Positions 10,920 through 21,761 of a stretch of 64,000 bases of DNA are shown here, in pieces. Location: positions 909,802-973,801 of the forward strand of contig BCHS01000006.1 of assembly GCA_039545275.1 (NCBI GenBank). Reading direction: 5' to 3'. Position 1 is the stretch's first letter; every line of letters begins with the position of its first letter. Both the position numbers and the translations under genes were made by a program. Under the pieces are notes generated by a model. The model was not told the DNA's origin. It searched no databases and saw only the letters and a program-made list of their open reading frames with translations. The stretch comes from Pseudomicrostroma phylloplanum. Lineage: Eukaryota; Basidiomycota; Exobasidiomycetes; Microstromatales.

Positions 10920-11313
10920 GTTGGTGGATGAAAACAGTTTGTGGTGGTAAATGGTCGATGATGTCTGGCAGAAGAATACAAGGAAGCTGGACTCAACGTC
11001 GCTCTGGCTTCGCCTGTCGGAGTTGACAACCGGGCCTCTCCACCTCGGGTATAATCCAATCCCCGGTGATACGCTCCCCAAGGGCCGCTGGGTGTCCCTA
11101 TCATCAGCAGAAGCCTGTAGGGCATATCAGATAGCGAACATGGGGACAGAAAGCGGAGAGAGTGTTGGTGAAGTCTTTGCATTCTGTTCCTCTCGCCTTC
11201 CTGCATACATAACAAAGTAGAAGCGACACCGTACATAGCCTCAACGCCCGCTACGATGGAGGAAGACACGCTACTTTGGCACCGACACGGTTGCAACACC
11301 GGAAACATATAAA
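10920..11313. other. Intergenic, no gene seen
   Basis: Between the Ohr start and the stop of the first small secreted protein. A TATAAAT on the plus strand near 11308 has no plus-strand gene behind it. It must hold the Ohr promoter and the 3' UTR of the neighbour. Confidence 0.5.
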
Positions 11314-11718
11314 TCAGAGGGAGCCGGCAGGCAATCGCATCCGCATGAAACCCATAGCCGCATCGTCCTTGGCCTGCTTAACTCTGTCCCTATGAGCTGC
11401 TTCCGCCGGATCCACGAGGCGCCCTAGACGGGATTCATGGAATCGGTCCTTGTAGCTCTGCCAGCCATTGCGCATGCGGCGGGCAACAGCCTTCTTCTTG
11501 GGCCTAACGCCCTTCTTAGCTGACTTGAGCCACTTTTCACATCGGGTCAGCATACAAGCGTCCGGCTCCATAGCGGGGCCCAAAGGGCTTCGAGCATCGA
11601 TGGCGGTGAGGGCGCTCACCGAGTGGGAATGATATTGCAAGGGTCTTGAAGGTGCAGCTGCTACCAGAGCAGGCGTGCACAAGAGGACGATGAAGGCCAG
11701 GTAGAAGTGGAGTCTCAT
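11314..11718 (-). CDS. Small secreted basic protein, member A of a tandem pair
   Basis: A 134-residue protein from the ATG at 11718. The first 22 residues form a typical signal peptide (basic start, IVLLCTPALVAAAP with an Ala-x-Ala-type cleavage site). The mature part is small and strongly basic, with KSAKKGVRPKKKA and YKDRFHESRLGR blocks and only two cysteines (CMLTRCEKW). It matches the next gene upstream in signal peptide, KW-K-AKK-V-PKKKA core and Y-DRF-SR-GR motif, so the two are paralogues. I know no family for it. Size, secretion signal, tandem duplication and fast divergence are what fungal effector-like genes show, but no function can be read. The in-frame extension upstream of 11718 lacks a signal and is likely untranslated. 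Confidence 0.7.
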   Translation of the reverse strand: MRLHFYLAFIVLLCTPALVAAAPSRPLQYHSHSVSALTAIDARSPLGPAMEPDACMLTRCEKWLKSAKKGVRPKKKAVARRMRNGWQSYKDRFHESRLGRLVDPAEAAHRDRVKQAKDDAAMGFMRMRLPAGSL

Positions 11719-12140
11719 CTCTTCAGAGGGGGTGGTGAAGGCATCAACGTGCGCGAAAAGGCAGGTCGGGGGATTTCCGGGGAAAGAAGACTTGGCAGAC
11801 TTTCCGTCTTGAAGTATTGCCGTGATGCGGAGAGTAGAACAGCCGCGTTGCATCGCCGCAAATGGGCAAATGCTATGGTGCACACATGTTCAAGGCGCAA
11901 AGTCGATCGGGAATCATGGTGTCGGTTGCTGTAGAGCTTTTGCTCAGCACAACGATTGCTGAAGGAACATTCCCAGCTCTGCTAGCACAAGTATGCACAT
12001 GTCGCTACACTTTCTCAATCGTACAGGCGCGCCTACATGGTACACAACGACTGGGGATGGAGAGCCTGTATTCAATCAGGACGAGCAAAAATGCACTGCC
12101 ACTTGTCCAATTGGTGAAGGGTGCATTAGTGGCGAACGCA
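11719..12140. other. Intergenic between the two secreted-protein paralogues
   Basis: About 420 bp holding the promoter of member A and the 3' end of member B. I see no repeat or RNA gene here. Confidence 0.5.
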
Positions 12141-12551
12141 TCAAACCGCCCCAATTCCAAACGGCGGCGGGGCAAGTGCCATGGCGGCGGCCCTCTGCTC
12201 CTCCGCAGCTAGTCGGTCCCTCTCTACCTTCTGCGCCAGCTTGGTCTCGCGCCCCACTCGAGATGACTTGAAACGATCCATGTAGGTTCCCCAACGGCTA
12301 CGTGGGCGGGGAGTGACTGTCGCCTTCTTCTTGGGCGTGACCGCTTTCTTGGCTTTCTTGATCCACTTCTTACCCGTGGACAGCATGCGTGCGTCCAGGT
12401 CCGTGGTGGGCTGCAGTGATGCGGGGATTTGATTCACAGACAACGCATTTGCTGGATAGGAATGCGGTGGTAGTCCTGCAGGGGCAGCTGCTACCAGAGC
12501 AGGTGCGCACAGGAGCACGATCCACGTGAGATGGGCACTAGGAACTCTCAT
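12141..12551 (-). CDS. Small secreted basic protein, member B of a tandem pair
   Basis: A 136-residue intronless protein starting MRVPSAHLTWIVLLC, a clean signal peptide ending PALVAAAPAG. The mature chain is basic: KKWIKKAKKAVTPKKKA, then RWGTYMDRFKSSRVGR, and a Glu/Arg-rich helix with LAQKVERDRLAAEEQRAAA, ending in an Ala/Pro-rich tail. It lacks cysteines after the signal peptide, unlike member A. Same strand and orientation as member A, about 420 bp apart, consistent with local duplication followed by divergence of the C-terminal third. Lys-rich patches could bind nucleic acid, acidic lipid or polymer; this is only inference. No known domain recognised. Confidence 0.72.
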   Translation of the reverse strand: MRVPSAHLTWIVLLCAPALVAAAPAGLPPHSYPANALSVNQIPASLQPTTDLDARMLSTGKKWIKKAKKAVTPKKKATVTPRPRSRWGTYMDRFKSSRVGRETKLAQKVERDRLAAEEQRAAAMALAPPPFGIGAV

Positions 12552-12909
12552 GTTCTGCTGAGGGGTGGTGGACGGTATAAAGTCGTCCAGATGAGCGTGT
12601 TTCAGAGGAAGATAATCTTGTAGAGGTAGCAGGGCGTAGAAGAGAAGCTCTACTCGTACAGCACCCTCATTGTCATGTCTATCCGGGGTGGCAACGGTGG
12701 AGAAAGGGATTGACTAATTGTGTCGTAGCAAAGCAGCAAATACAATATTCACACAATTGAGACCCACAAGAATGCGTGAGAAACTCCAGGACTTGCCAAG
12801 TGAGTAACACTGTTGCGTCATTTGCTACGGACTCCGGCGACTACACTCCGAAAGGTCATCCTGTTGCTAGCACAAGTCTGAGCCAAGACCCGGAGGCCTT
12901 TGAGAGCAA
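12552..12909. other. Intergenic, no gene seen
   Basis: Upstream region of secreted member B and 3' side of the HAM1-like gene. No repeat or RNA gene recognised. Confidence 0.5.
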
Positions 12910-15900
12910 CTACAAGTCAAATCCATCATGTCGCCACCCTTCATCCGCACCATCGTCGGGCTCCGCTTCTCCCTCTGCCCTGCGCGTCTCTTCAATTTGC
13001 TCTCGCTCATCTGCAACATGATCGATCTCGGCAGCAATGCTCTGAGCCTCTCTGACACCGTCCGTTGCCGCCGCGATCGTCTCGCGGGCGTCACCGGCCG
13101 CCTGTGTTGCCGCGCCTCCGATTTGAGCAACCTCGTTCCACGTGTCAACCGCGCGGACCCGCGCCAGCTCCCGCCACTCGTCCTGTACGACGGCATTGCG
13201 CAGCTGTGTGCGCTTTGTCTCTGGTCCCTGGGCAGAAGCTGGTAGTAAAGTGGGATAAGCACCAATGGAAATGGAGATGTCCTCCGTCGGATTGAGAATG
13301 ACAGCCTGAGGAGGGGCAGAGAGGATCAGCGCGTGCGCAGATTCTCACACTTGCGCATCGGATTCACTCACCATGGGCTTCACCTCGACCTTGCTTTTTG
13401 TTGGTTGCTGATCCTCTCCATCTTGGTCTGCGCGAGCTTGTAGCCTGCGGCTCTGCTCTTCGTGCTCGCTCTGCTGCTGAGCGGCCTCTCGCTCCTCTTT
13501 CTCCTTTAGCAGCCTTTCGGGAGTTTTGCCCGCATTACTGTCCATGATTGCCCTCATGTATTCCTGTAGATTCGCTTGTTGGGCTTGCCGAGATCGACGA
13601 GCCAGGTATGTGGCCCGCAGATGTACATCATACAGACGCTCGTCGACACTGTGTAAGCCTTGCTCCAGAAGTGCGCCTCCCACCTTTTCAAGGACTAGAC
13701 GCATAATGGGAGTCAAGATGGGCTCGGTGATTAGTGTGTTGACGATGTAGTGGTGTGAGCGACGGAGCTTGAGGCCAAAAGAGTCTGAGAGAGACACAGT
13801 AGCCGCATTGACATGCAAGAATCGTGTTTGATCATGCTTTGCGGCAGGGCCAAGATCAATCGTTACTTCTGCGCCTTGGAGACTCTCTGCTTGGCCAAAG
13901 AGACCTAGATCGAGCAGCGCTTGCTCCCGATAAGCACCGAAGTGACCTTCTTCTTCTCTGCCACTCAGAGTCATCTGATCCTCTTTTCTCGGCGAAGCGC
14001 AGCAGATGTAGTTCAACCAGGGAGAGCTGACCTGTGTGAACTTCTCTCGGAAGAAGAAGGAGGCCTGCTTCACCGCCAATCGCAGACCAGTGGCTTGTAG
14101 CTTCGTTTGTTTGACAGCAGCTTGGGTTTCAGTAGGGTAAATCGAGTTCCACTCGAGGACCTCTCTCGCCTCGAATCGGATCCTAGAGGGCAGCAGATTG
14201 ATTGCGCCAATTTGTAGATCGTCCAACGCGGCGTCCACTTGAGGCGAAGTGAACTCAATTCGAGGGAGAGGTACGTTGCCGATAATCGTGAGAAGCGAGG
14301 GGACAAGCTTCCAGTAGGTGTCCATCATGAGCTCTTTCCCGACAACAGTGAGACGACGGGTCTGCATGTCGAAGACGCTCCAAAGTATCTGGAGGATATC
14401 AGAGGTCCTACTGTAGAGCTTGAGTAAGCGCGGATCGCGCCCAATGTCATTCAGGAATGCTACCGAAAGAGAATAGATCTTGTCCCATCTGGCACGCAGG
14501 TCAGGGCGTTCTTTGATGATTGCGTATAGAGACTCGTATAGCTCGCGGAGACTGTCTGAGAATGAGGAACTCTGCGAATCGTCACCTGAGCCTTCCTTGT
14601 CCCCTTCTTTTGGCAGCAGCTGTCGCTGAGCCTTTTGCGCCCACTCATCGAAAGCCTTCAACACATCATCCCTGACCTCTTTCCAAAGAGCTGTGGCTTC
14701 CCCAACGATGGGGTCCAGCGATTTACCGCCGGCCATACCCTCCAAGAGTTCTTGCATGGCCTTGAGCAGCGCCACAAGATCTGTGTTCACAGTAGCCGCC
14801 GGTTCCTCACTATCGAGAGACGAGGGCGGAGGTTTCGAGGGGGTGACAGTGACTTCCGCGGGTACCTTGCCATCAGCGGCTGTCTTGATCGCCTCGTAGT
14901 ACTTTGAGCCTAAGCGCAGCAAGTGCTGTACTGCCTCTCTGAAGGAGTCGTCCTGCTCCATGAGCTGTCCAGCTGTGTCTGCGATTTTCTGTCCGAGATC
15001 ATGACCGCTGAGGGTATGTTCTTTCGCCCAGTTCACTCCGTCCTTCGGTAGAGCTTCGGCCTTTGCTGCCAGCATGTTGTAATCTAGCTGAGTCACTGTC
15101 ACAGCAGCCTCCTGAGCAGCGCCTCCGAGCCCCTGGATCTCTTGCTTGAGTGTGCCCTGTCTCTCTTCTTCCGATGGACGCAAGGCGTTTTCCGCCGCTG
15201 TCGCTTCCTGAGCTGCGTTCAAAGCGACATCAGCGGCCGTGTCTCTGACATAGTTGAGTACGTCGCGAATGGCATTGGTGAGTCTGTGAGCCCAGAGGGA
15301 GAGGTGCAATGAGGTGAGCAGCCTGCCGCCTGTGGCTCTGCTATACAGCGCCCGAGCAATACTTACTGATCAGAAGTGACGGCGACAATCACGATCTGCA
15401 TCATTGAATATGCTGCCAGTCGGAGATCCTCCGCAGCCTGTTCGACGGATCGCTTCACAGTCTCCACTTCGGGTACGACGTCTGTCAGCTGCGTCTCTAC
15501 AGAGACGGGCGGCGCGTCCCCCTTGATCAACCGTCTAGTGTGATAGACGATACGCTGGAGCTGATGACGGGAGTTACCACTGGGAATCTGCTTCTGTTGA
15601 GCTTTGTCACTCCCTTCCCAATCTGGTGACTCTTGTTCCACCACTGCATCCTCTGAGGTGAGCCACCGAGCCACGTCTCTACTCAGGGCTGCGAGAGCCT
15701 CCAAGAGGTCCTTTGTGGACTGACTGAGAGCCCGAGATGTCCCTGCGTCGTTGATCTCTGAGGCTCCTGGCTGAAGAGCATTGGCACTTCGAAGACCTTC
15801 CAGTACGCCACTGAAACGATGCAGGGCTGCGTACAATTGAAGATTGTCGGGCAAATACTGTCCCGACAAGAGGAGTGCGATCCAGCGCAGCAGAGGTCCC

Positions 15901-16070
15901 GAGCCTTTGACTCTTGCCTCTACCTCGTCCTCTTCTTGGTCCAAGAGTCGCTCGTATCCAGTCTTTGCCGCTGAGCGCCTGGCTCCAGGCAGGCAACAGC
16001 AGAGTGCCTCGTATATGGTCTCATAGTAGGGCTTGACGTAGACTTGATCGAAGTCTGGCTGGTAAGGCAT
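12910..16070 (-). CDS. HAM1-like protein, predicted lipid-binding tubular (TULIP-like) fold
   Basis: Three exons fit: 16070-15367, 15283-13372, 13305-12910, giving 1003 residues. The start MPYQPDFDQVYVKPYYE and the long helical N-terminal half, then LPRIEFTSPQVDAALDDLQI with NLLPSRIRFE and VDERLYDVHLRATYLARR, fit the fungal family annotated HAM1-like N- and C-terminal domains (PF19343/PF14613), whose central part has a BPI-like lipid-binding pattern. A CCCLPG motif near residue 28 could be palmitoylated (inference). The last exon encodes an Ala/Glu-rich helical tail. The family is common in fungi and poorly characterised; roles in lipid transport or membrane contact are proposed by fold only. 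Divergent from the HECT ligase gene. Confidence 0.75.
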
Positions 16071-16521
16071 ACAAGGGATGGTGGAGGTGGTCTAGAGGTG
16101 TCCAGTATGAGATGGGTACGGAGGAAAAGAGTGTGGCAAAGAAGAAAGGTCAGCAGGGAGGAGGTGGAGAGGCAATAGAAATAGGATGACCGTGGTGCGT
16201 TGGACGTAGTGTGGGGAAGCGGCCTAGACGCCTACGCCTAGACCACCGACCATGTCACGCACCCGAGTCTTCCCCGCATCCTTTCCGGCTGAAGGGGCGG
16301 TGGAGGTGCATCCAATCTCCGCTTTCGTTCCGTTCCGAAGGGAGATCTGCCTCCACCCCGCCTGCAGGGCCACGCAAGCCGGAAGGAGCCTAGGTTGCTC
16401 CGCCATCTAACTCCAAGACTCGAGCGGACCGGTGCACTCAGCCACTGTGCCTTGTCCCTCAGCGCCTTCTAGCCCTCACCATCACCATCACCATCACCAC
16501 CGCCCACCAGCTTGGGTAAAT
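16071..16521. promoter_or_regulatory. Divergent promoter, HAM1-like / HECT ligase
   Basis: About 450 bp between two divergent genes. Near its right end lies an ACCATC hexamer array (about 16479-16502) that would encode a His tract if an earlier ATG at 16432 were used; I think it is 5' UTR. No TATA box seen. Confidence 0.5.
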
Positions 16522-19500
16522 ATGGACGCCTTCTTCAGCGGCTCCATCGCTCGGCAGCGGCAGATCAACCTGGGAGGTAACCTGCCAGGACCCTCTTCCT
16601 CATCACGCTTGGCAGCAGAGGCTCGTTCCTCTCGGCAGGCGCGAGACCTGGCCCGTAGGCAGGAGCTCGCCGCCACACAGGTTCAGAAGGTCTGGAGGGG
16701 AAGTAGAGTAAGGGACGAGAAGCGGCAATGGAGAAGGTTGCAATATCAAGAGCTCTTGAATCAAGAGAGAGCCTTGTCGACTGCTCATGGTCACTTCGAT
16801 GCTGACAAGGCTGTGCAGGCCACTGTAGCCCTCGCAGAAGCAGTCCGAACCCGCCACATTGCCCGGATGGCTCATCGGCGGTCCCAGGATCGCACTGCCA
16901 CAGAAAGCGACGACCTGATCAGAACATGGTGCGAGGCAATGATCCAAACGTCTCCCGCCACTGATGGCAAAGCGCTGGTGATTGCTTTGGACGAGTCGGC
17001 GGAGCTGCCTGCGGATTGGAGGCGAGCAGCATCGCTGCTCCTTGAAGAGATTCACCTGAGGCTACTACATCAGGCCTCGCACCTGGCCAACGATGTCAAA
17101 ATCGCTTTCCTCAAGCTCTACGAAACACTCTGGGCCAATCAGCATACATCATCACTAGAACAAGGACACTACGACGTTTTTGGCGCTGTCCTCCTCTCAC
17201 TGCCCACCGATCGCAAGACACCAGGCTCACCGATCCTGTGTCAGCTTGTTGCTCGCTTGCTCATGACGCCGTTCGGCATTAAGCCCGCGTCGCATTCCTT
17301 GCAGATGGACAGACCGAGCGTGAGGAGCCAGTATATCAAGTACTTTGCCGAAGTCATCCTACATATACCCGTTCTTCCCAATAGACTGCCACTTCTGGAA
17401 TTTGCTCAAATCGCCGCAAACTTCCCCCTCTCCGAGGTCATTGGTCATCTGCAGTCTGCAGGACGGGCCCACGACAGGGCGCCATCACCTCAGGTCCTCC
17501 ATCAGCTGGCGAATGTTCTCGCGCTGTCCAGTCAGAGGATCACGCGCTTTGGGGATGGGAAGACGCTTGCCTCTTACTTAGAGGTGATCACGTCGTTGCA
17601 GGATCAGGTACCTGTGACATCATTGACCACGCCGCGGACTCTGGCTGGCGAAGTCGATACCGATACCCAGAAGCGACTTGCTATTCTGCCATCAGTCAAG
17701 CACGTCTCTGCAATCTTGACTGTATCGGCCAAGTCGCCGTCGACTACGAGGCCTGCCCTCTACGCCTTTCTGTGTTCCTTGCTTTTCAGCTGGCCAGAAG
17801 ATACGAGGAACACCGTGTTCAACGTAGTCTTGTATGGTCTCGGCAACGAGGCAGGCACTGCGTCCACTGCATTAGCTGGCGGATTTGTTCGAGAGATATG
17901 GAGAGGCTATCTCCGCTCATCACCTCTATCGAGAAGCCTGGGCAGCCCGTCATCAGTGAATGGTTCGAAGGCATTGCGACAAGACAAAGAAGGCTGGCCT
18001 GCACTCGTTCTGTTACTCGAGCTCTACTCGAAGCTACTCCTGACTCTGGGTGATGATGAATTCCTGCCGCCCCGAGGAGGCATCAATGATAGATCGGCAT
18101 ATTCCGAGACCTCTCACCAGTCGGCTCGAGTCTTGGGATCGGCATCCGCAGGGCCCAGCAATAGTCACGTCGCTGTCGCTCGAAACCCTCTGAGCATCGA
18201 TGAAGTCTTGTCTTTCGGAGCGGTGCTGCGCAACCTCGCCTTTAGTCTCTATTGGGAGTTGGATCCTCCCGTCGCCTCTTCCTCGCAAGCAGCGAATCGC
18301 GGCACTTCCGCTCACAATGTCCCGGGGCTACGTCTCAGCTTTCTCACGCTACGCGACGGCGCTACTCGATTGTTGCAACAGCTCCACGCTCGGGACGCAC
18401 GACATCGCTTCACTCCCGATGGCTTCTGGCTGATGACCAAGGATATGGACATTGAGTCATTCGTGGAGTCTGTGTTGCTCGAGGAAGACAAAATTGCGGG
18501 CGACAATGCCGAAGCAGAGGCGGCGGCAAGCGAGGCAGCAGCTGCAGCAGCCGGCGATGGACATGATGCCTACGACGATGAGGACGACCGGGATCGGGTC
18601 AACCTGGACGTCGTCGTCCCCCGACATGCTCTGCCCTCTAGGCAGCACATCTCGGCTCGTAAGCTCGCCTTTATCTCCCCGCGTCTTGGCATCCTCAACA
18701 ACCTGCCTTTCGTCCTTCCCTTTGCCACTCGGGTGGAAATCTTCGAGACCTTTGTCTTCCGCGACGCTCGACGCAATGGTATCCGGCAAAACACTGGCTT
18801 TCAAAGACGCAAGAGGGTCACGATTCGCAGAGACCATGTAGCAGAGGATGGTATGGCTCAACTCAATGGTCTCGGCAGTGCACTCAAGGAAAGCATCGAG
18901 ATTGTCTTTGTCGATCAGTTCGGCATGACAGAGGCGGGAATAGATGGTGGAGGCGTTTTCAAGGAGTTCCTGACTTCGCTCGCTCGAGAGGCGTTTGACA
19001 CGGACCGCGGTCTGTGGAAAGCAACAGAGCAAGAGGAGCTCTTCCCCAACCCACAATCCTACGCTCGCCAGTCGGAACAGCTCTCCTGGTATGCTTTCTT
19101 GGGCCGCATACTTGGGAAAGCCCTATACGAAGGCATCTTGGTGGATGTACGATTTGCGCCCTTCTTCCTCAGCAAATGCCTAGGCAGACGAGGGCTCTCG
19201 CATCTGGACGATCTAGCGTCCCTCGACTCTCTCGATTCTGAACTATACCGCGGCTTGATCTACCTGAAGAATTACACTGGAGACGTCGAGCAAGACCTTT
19301 CGCTCAACTTCACGGTCACCGACGAAGAATTCGGGGTACGCAAGAGTACCGAGCTGATGCCGAACGGCGCCAACATTGCCGTCACCAACAAGAATCGCTT
19401 GAGCTACATTTTTCTCGTGGCCAACTACCGCCTGGATGCTCAGATTCGGGCTCAGTGCAATGCATTCTTTGCCGGCCTATCAGAGCTCATCGATCCTCGC

Positions 19501-19899
19501 TGGCTGCGCCTCTTCAATCAGACTGAGCTGCAAGAGCTCATCAAGGGCAGTGACTCTCCGATAGACATTGCCGACCTACGGGCGAATACAGTCTTGTCAG
19601 ACTATCACGAAAAGGACCTCACGATGACGTATCTGTGGGAGACGCTAGAGTCATTCGATCAACCCACCCGCGCGCAGTTCCTCAAGTTCGTCACCTCTTG
19701 CCCCTCGCCACCTTTACTCGGCTTCGGGCAGCTCAACCCGCGCTTCTGTGTCCGGTGCAGTGGAGACGATGAGCAGCGTCTGCCAACGAGCAGTACCTGT
19801 GTGAACCTGCTGAAGTTGCCTCGCTACAACAGCTTGGAAACGACGAAGGAGAAGTTGCTGCTGGCTATCAGGAGCGGCGCTGGCTTTGATCTGTCTTAG
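16522..19899 (+). CDS. HUL5: HECT E3 ubiquitin ligase, HUL5/UBE3C type
   Basis: Intronless, 1125 residues from ATG 16522; an in-frame ATG at 16432 would add 30 residues including eight His. The N terminus FFSGSIARQRQINLGG plus an IQ-like calmodulin-binding helix (TQVQKVWRGSRVRDEKR) is the UBE3C/Hul5 signature. The C-terminal HECT domain covers about the last 370 residues: FVDQFGMTEAGIDGGGVFKEF, LGRILGKALYEGILVD, LKNYTGDVEQDL, and the catalytic Cys about 1093 in STCVNLLKLP. Hul5 works at the proteasome, extending ubiquitin chains on stalled substrates and in the cytosolic misfolded-protein response. An acidic Asp/Glu-Ala insert near 690-720 is outside the catalytic fold. The start choice follows the family start and an A at -3. 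Confidence 0.93.
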   Translation: MDAFFSGSIARQRQINLGGNLPGPSSSSRLAAEARSSRQARDLARRQELAATQVQKVWRGSRVRDEKRQWRRLQYQELLNQERALSTAHGHFDADKAVQATVALAEAVRTRHIARMAHRRSQDRTATESDDLIRTWCEAMIQTSPATDGKALVIALDESAELPADWRRAASLLLEEIHLRLLHQASHLANDVKIAFLKLYETLWANQHTSSLEQGHYDVFGAVLLSLPTDRKTPGSPILCQLVARLLMTPFGIKPASHSLQMDRPSVRSQYIKYFAEVILHIPVLPNRLPLLEFAQIAANFPLSEVIGHLQSAGRAHDRAPSPQVLHQLANVLALSSQRITRFGDGKTLASYLEVITSLQDQVPVTSLTTPRTLAGEVDTDTQKRLAILPSVKHVSAILTVSAKSPSTTRPALYAFLCSLLFSWPEDTRNTVFNVVLYGLGNEAGTASTALAGGFVREIWRGYLRSSPLSRSLGSPSSVNGSKALRQDKEGWPALVLLLELYSKLLLTLGDDEFLPPRGGINDRSAYSETSHQSARVLGSASAGPSNSHVAVARNPLSIDEVLSFGAVLRNLAFSLYWELDPPVASSSQAANRGTSAHNVPGLRLSFLTLRDGATRLLQQLHARDARHRFTPDGFWLMTKDMDIESFVESVLLEEDKIAGDNAEAEAAASEAAAAAAGDGHDAYDDEDDRDRVNLDVVVPRHALPSRQHISARKLAFISPRLGILNNLPFVLPFATRVEIFETFVFRDARRNGIRQNTGFQRRKRVTIRRDHVAEDGMAQLNGLGSALKESIEIVFVDQFGMTEAGIDGGGVFKEFLTSLAREAFDTDRGLWKATEQEELFPNPQSYARQSEQLSWYAFLGRILGKALYEGILVDVRFAPFFLSKCLGRRGLSHLDDLASLDSLDSELYRGLIYLKNYTGDVEQDLSLNFTVTDEEFGVRKSTELMPNGANIAVTNKNRLSYIFLVANYRLDAQIRAQCNAFFAGLSELIDPRWLRLFNQTELQELIKGSDSPIDIADLRANTVLSDYHEKDLTMTYLWETLESFDQPTRAQFLKFVTSCPSPPLLGFGQLNPRFCVRCSGDDEQRLPTSSTCVNLLKLPRYNSLETTKEKLLLAIRSGAGFDLS

Positions 19900-20696
19900 T
19901 TGTACGAATATGTTGTTGCTCATGTCAATACTACGGCTCTCTTAGACTTGGCAAGTGTGCACTGTGGTCTGAGAGGTCAAGGGTGGGAGCCACAGAGGGT
20001 GGGCATCGAGTAGACCTTCGTCCGCCGGTCCACTGGTTGACTCGGCTCGGGTACTGCGACGAGTGCTGACTGACGTTTTAGGAGTCTATGATGGTTACTG
20101 ACACTCTCACGTAGGCCACGCCACAGGAACAGGTCAGCATTGATGTTAAACGTTGCTGCAAAGGTGATGTTGTCCCGTTGGAAGGCTGCAGTGGGCGTCG
20201 ATGCATGGAGCGGGAGTCAGGTTGTGGTCGGGCATTGCCTCGCCTTCTCTCTGCGGAAGGCGTCAAGGCGACGAGTCGGCGAGCTTGTCGCAGGAGTCGG
20301 GGAGGCAGTAGTCGATGCAGGGTGCCATACGCCGGTGTCAGAAGTCGTCTCTGGCATGTCCCAATCTGCCTGGGGCGATGGATCACCTGCATCCCCGCGC
20401 CCACGCAACCCTTGTTTCTGGAATGGCGCCCACCGCTACGCCCGCGAGGAATCTGAGACGCGTCGCAGCCCGACCAGGCACAGGGACAGAGGCCACGCCG
20501 GGGATGCGGCGTCTAGATCGAGGGCGGGCGGACCTTGAAAGCACAAACACGACAGGGGCTTCCTCCAAGCCAAGCCAAGCCACGCCACGCCTCGCCTCGC
20601 CTCGCACCTTGGTCCCCCCCCCCCTTACCCCGCATCGTCAACCGGAAACACCTCAGGGCAGTAACGAGGTCCCGGCGGATGGGCCCTGAGTGAACT
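19900..20696. other. Intergenic with pentamer array and poly-C run
   Basis: No gene recognised. It holds a period-5 array at 20565-20604 and a run of nine C shortly after (about 20616). The right part serves as the promoter of the PR-1-like gene. Confidence 0.5.
20565..20604. repeat. Stepwise-changing 5-bp tandem array
   Basis: Eight 5-bp units in order: three CCAAG, two CCACG, three CCTCG. The units change by one base in blocks, as expected when point changes spread by slippage. Confidence 0.85.
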
Positions 20697-20703
20697 TATA
20701 TAT
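20697..20703 (+). promoter_or_regulatory. TATA box of the PR-1-like gene
   Basis: TATATAT in the context acttatatatcacg, 122 bp upstream of the ATG, followed by a pyrimidine-rich leader (ctcttttccctcgcc), a layout typical of highly expressed fungal secretory genes. Confidence 0.55.
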
Positions 20704-20824
20704 CACGCCCTTGAGCCTTTGTCCTCTAACACCTTCCTTGCCTCAGACACTCTTTTCCCTCGCCTTTGCAAGACATCGGTTTCCCCTTCTTCCGCACACC
20801 CTCACGAACGTCTTTCCCCTCACG

Positions 20825-21761
20825 ATGCGATTCACCATTCTGGTCCTCCTCTCTGCCCTCCTGGCCGTTCAGGTAACTGCCAGCTTCCAGAGGGTTTCCC
20901 TTGCCCACCGAGCCGTCACCGAGCAGGAGCTGTGAGTAGAGGCGGTCGGAGGAGTCACGCTCGCTAGCTTCGCGCCAGTGTGGACAGACAGTGACCGCCG
21001 TCCTAACCCCCATCTCCCTCCTCTCTTCTTCCACTTTTGACCTCTTCTTCTCTCCATCGCTCAGGGATCTCCCTCATGAGAAGCGCGGCGGTTTCGAGTC
21101 CACTGCTGAGCTCGAGGAGCTCGAGGGACGAGCTACCTCGGCCTTTCCCAAGCTGCTGAGGCAGACGACTCTGCGAAGGCACAACGAGCTGCGCAGGAAG
21201 CACGTCAACACTCCCGACCTCAAGTGGTCGGATGAGCTCGCCACCTACGCCAAGAACTGGGCCGAAAAATGCAACGTCAACCCACTGAAGCACAGCACCG
21301 GAGGCCCCTACGCCGAGTCCATTGCCAACTACCCTTCCCTGAAGTCCGCCATTGCTGGGTTCTACTCCGAGGTGTCGGACATCAACTGGTCTAACATCCA
21401 GTACTCCCAAGGCGGACACTTCATCAACATGATCTACAGGTATGTGTCGCTTCTTGACTATAGAGAGAGCTCGATGACATTTCGCAGTGTGCTTAGCATA
21501 TACTTACCTCTGTGACTGCTTCCTTCCGGATGTGCTTCTTCAGTTTGACCACCCAGGTGGGCTGTTACAAGCAGAAGTGCGGCACCGCCTATCTGGAAGT
21601 GTGCGAGTACTACCCTCCTGCCACCTCTGATCACACTCTGCTCCAGTGAGTACCGGACTCCATGCTAGGCAGGAGCCTACCGGATCTGACACAACCCCTT
21701 TCCCACACTACCACTCGTGCTTCACAGGAAGAACGTCCACCCTCTCAAGTCGTCGTCGTAA
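20825..21761 (+). CDS. Secreted PR-1/CAP (SCP/TAPS) protein with Kex2-type pro-region
   Basis: Four exons fit: 20825-20931, 21065-21439, 21544-21645, 21728-21761, for 205 residues. A signal peptide (MRFTILVLLSALLAVQVTAS) is followed by a short pro-region ending HEKR-GG, a likely Kex2 cut. The CAP domain follows: LRRHNELRRKHVNTPDLKWSD, LATYAKNWAEKC, GGPYAES, FYSEVSDINW, GGHFINMIY and a Cys-rich end VGCYKQKCG..LEVCEYYPP. The CAP tetrad His/Glu/Glu/His appears present, but the usual GHFTQ-W and GEN motifs are altered (INMIY, AES). Fungal CAP proteins bind sterols and lipids outside the cell, and some act in host interaction. Exon 3 and 4 were placed by phase and Cys pattern. Confidence 0.85.

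Noticed and set aside
11306..11314. TATAAAT as promoter
   Set aside because: It points along the plus strand, where no gene follows; flanking genes are on the minus strand.
16432..16521. His-rich N-terminal extension of the HECT ligase
   Set aside because: Comes from an ACCATC microsatellite; the family start matches ATG 16522, so I treat the extension as leader.
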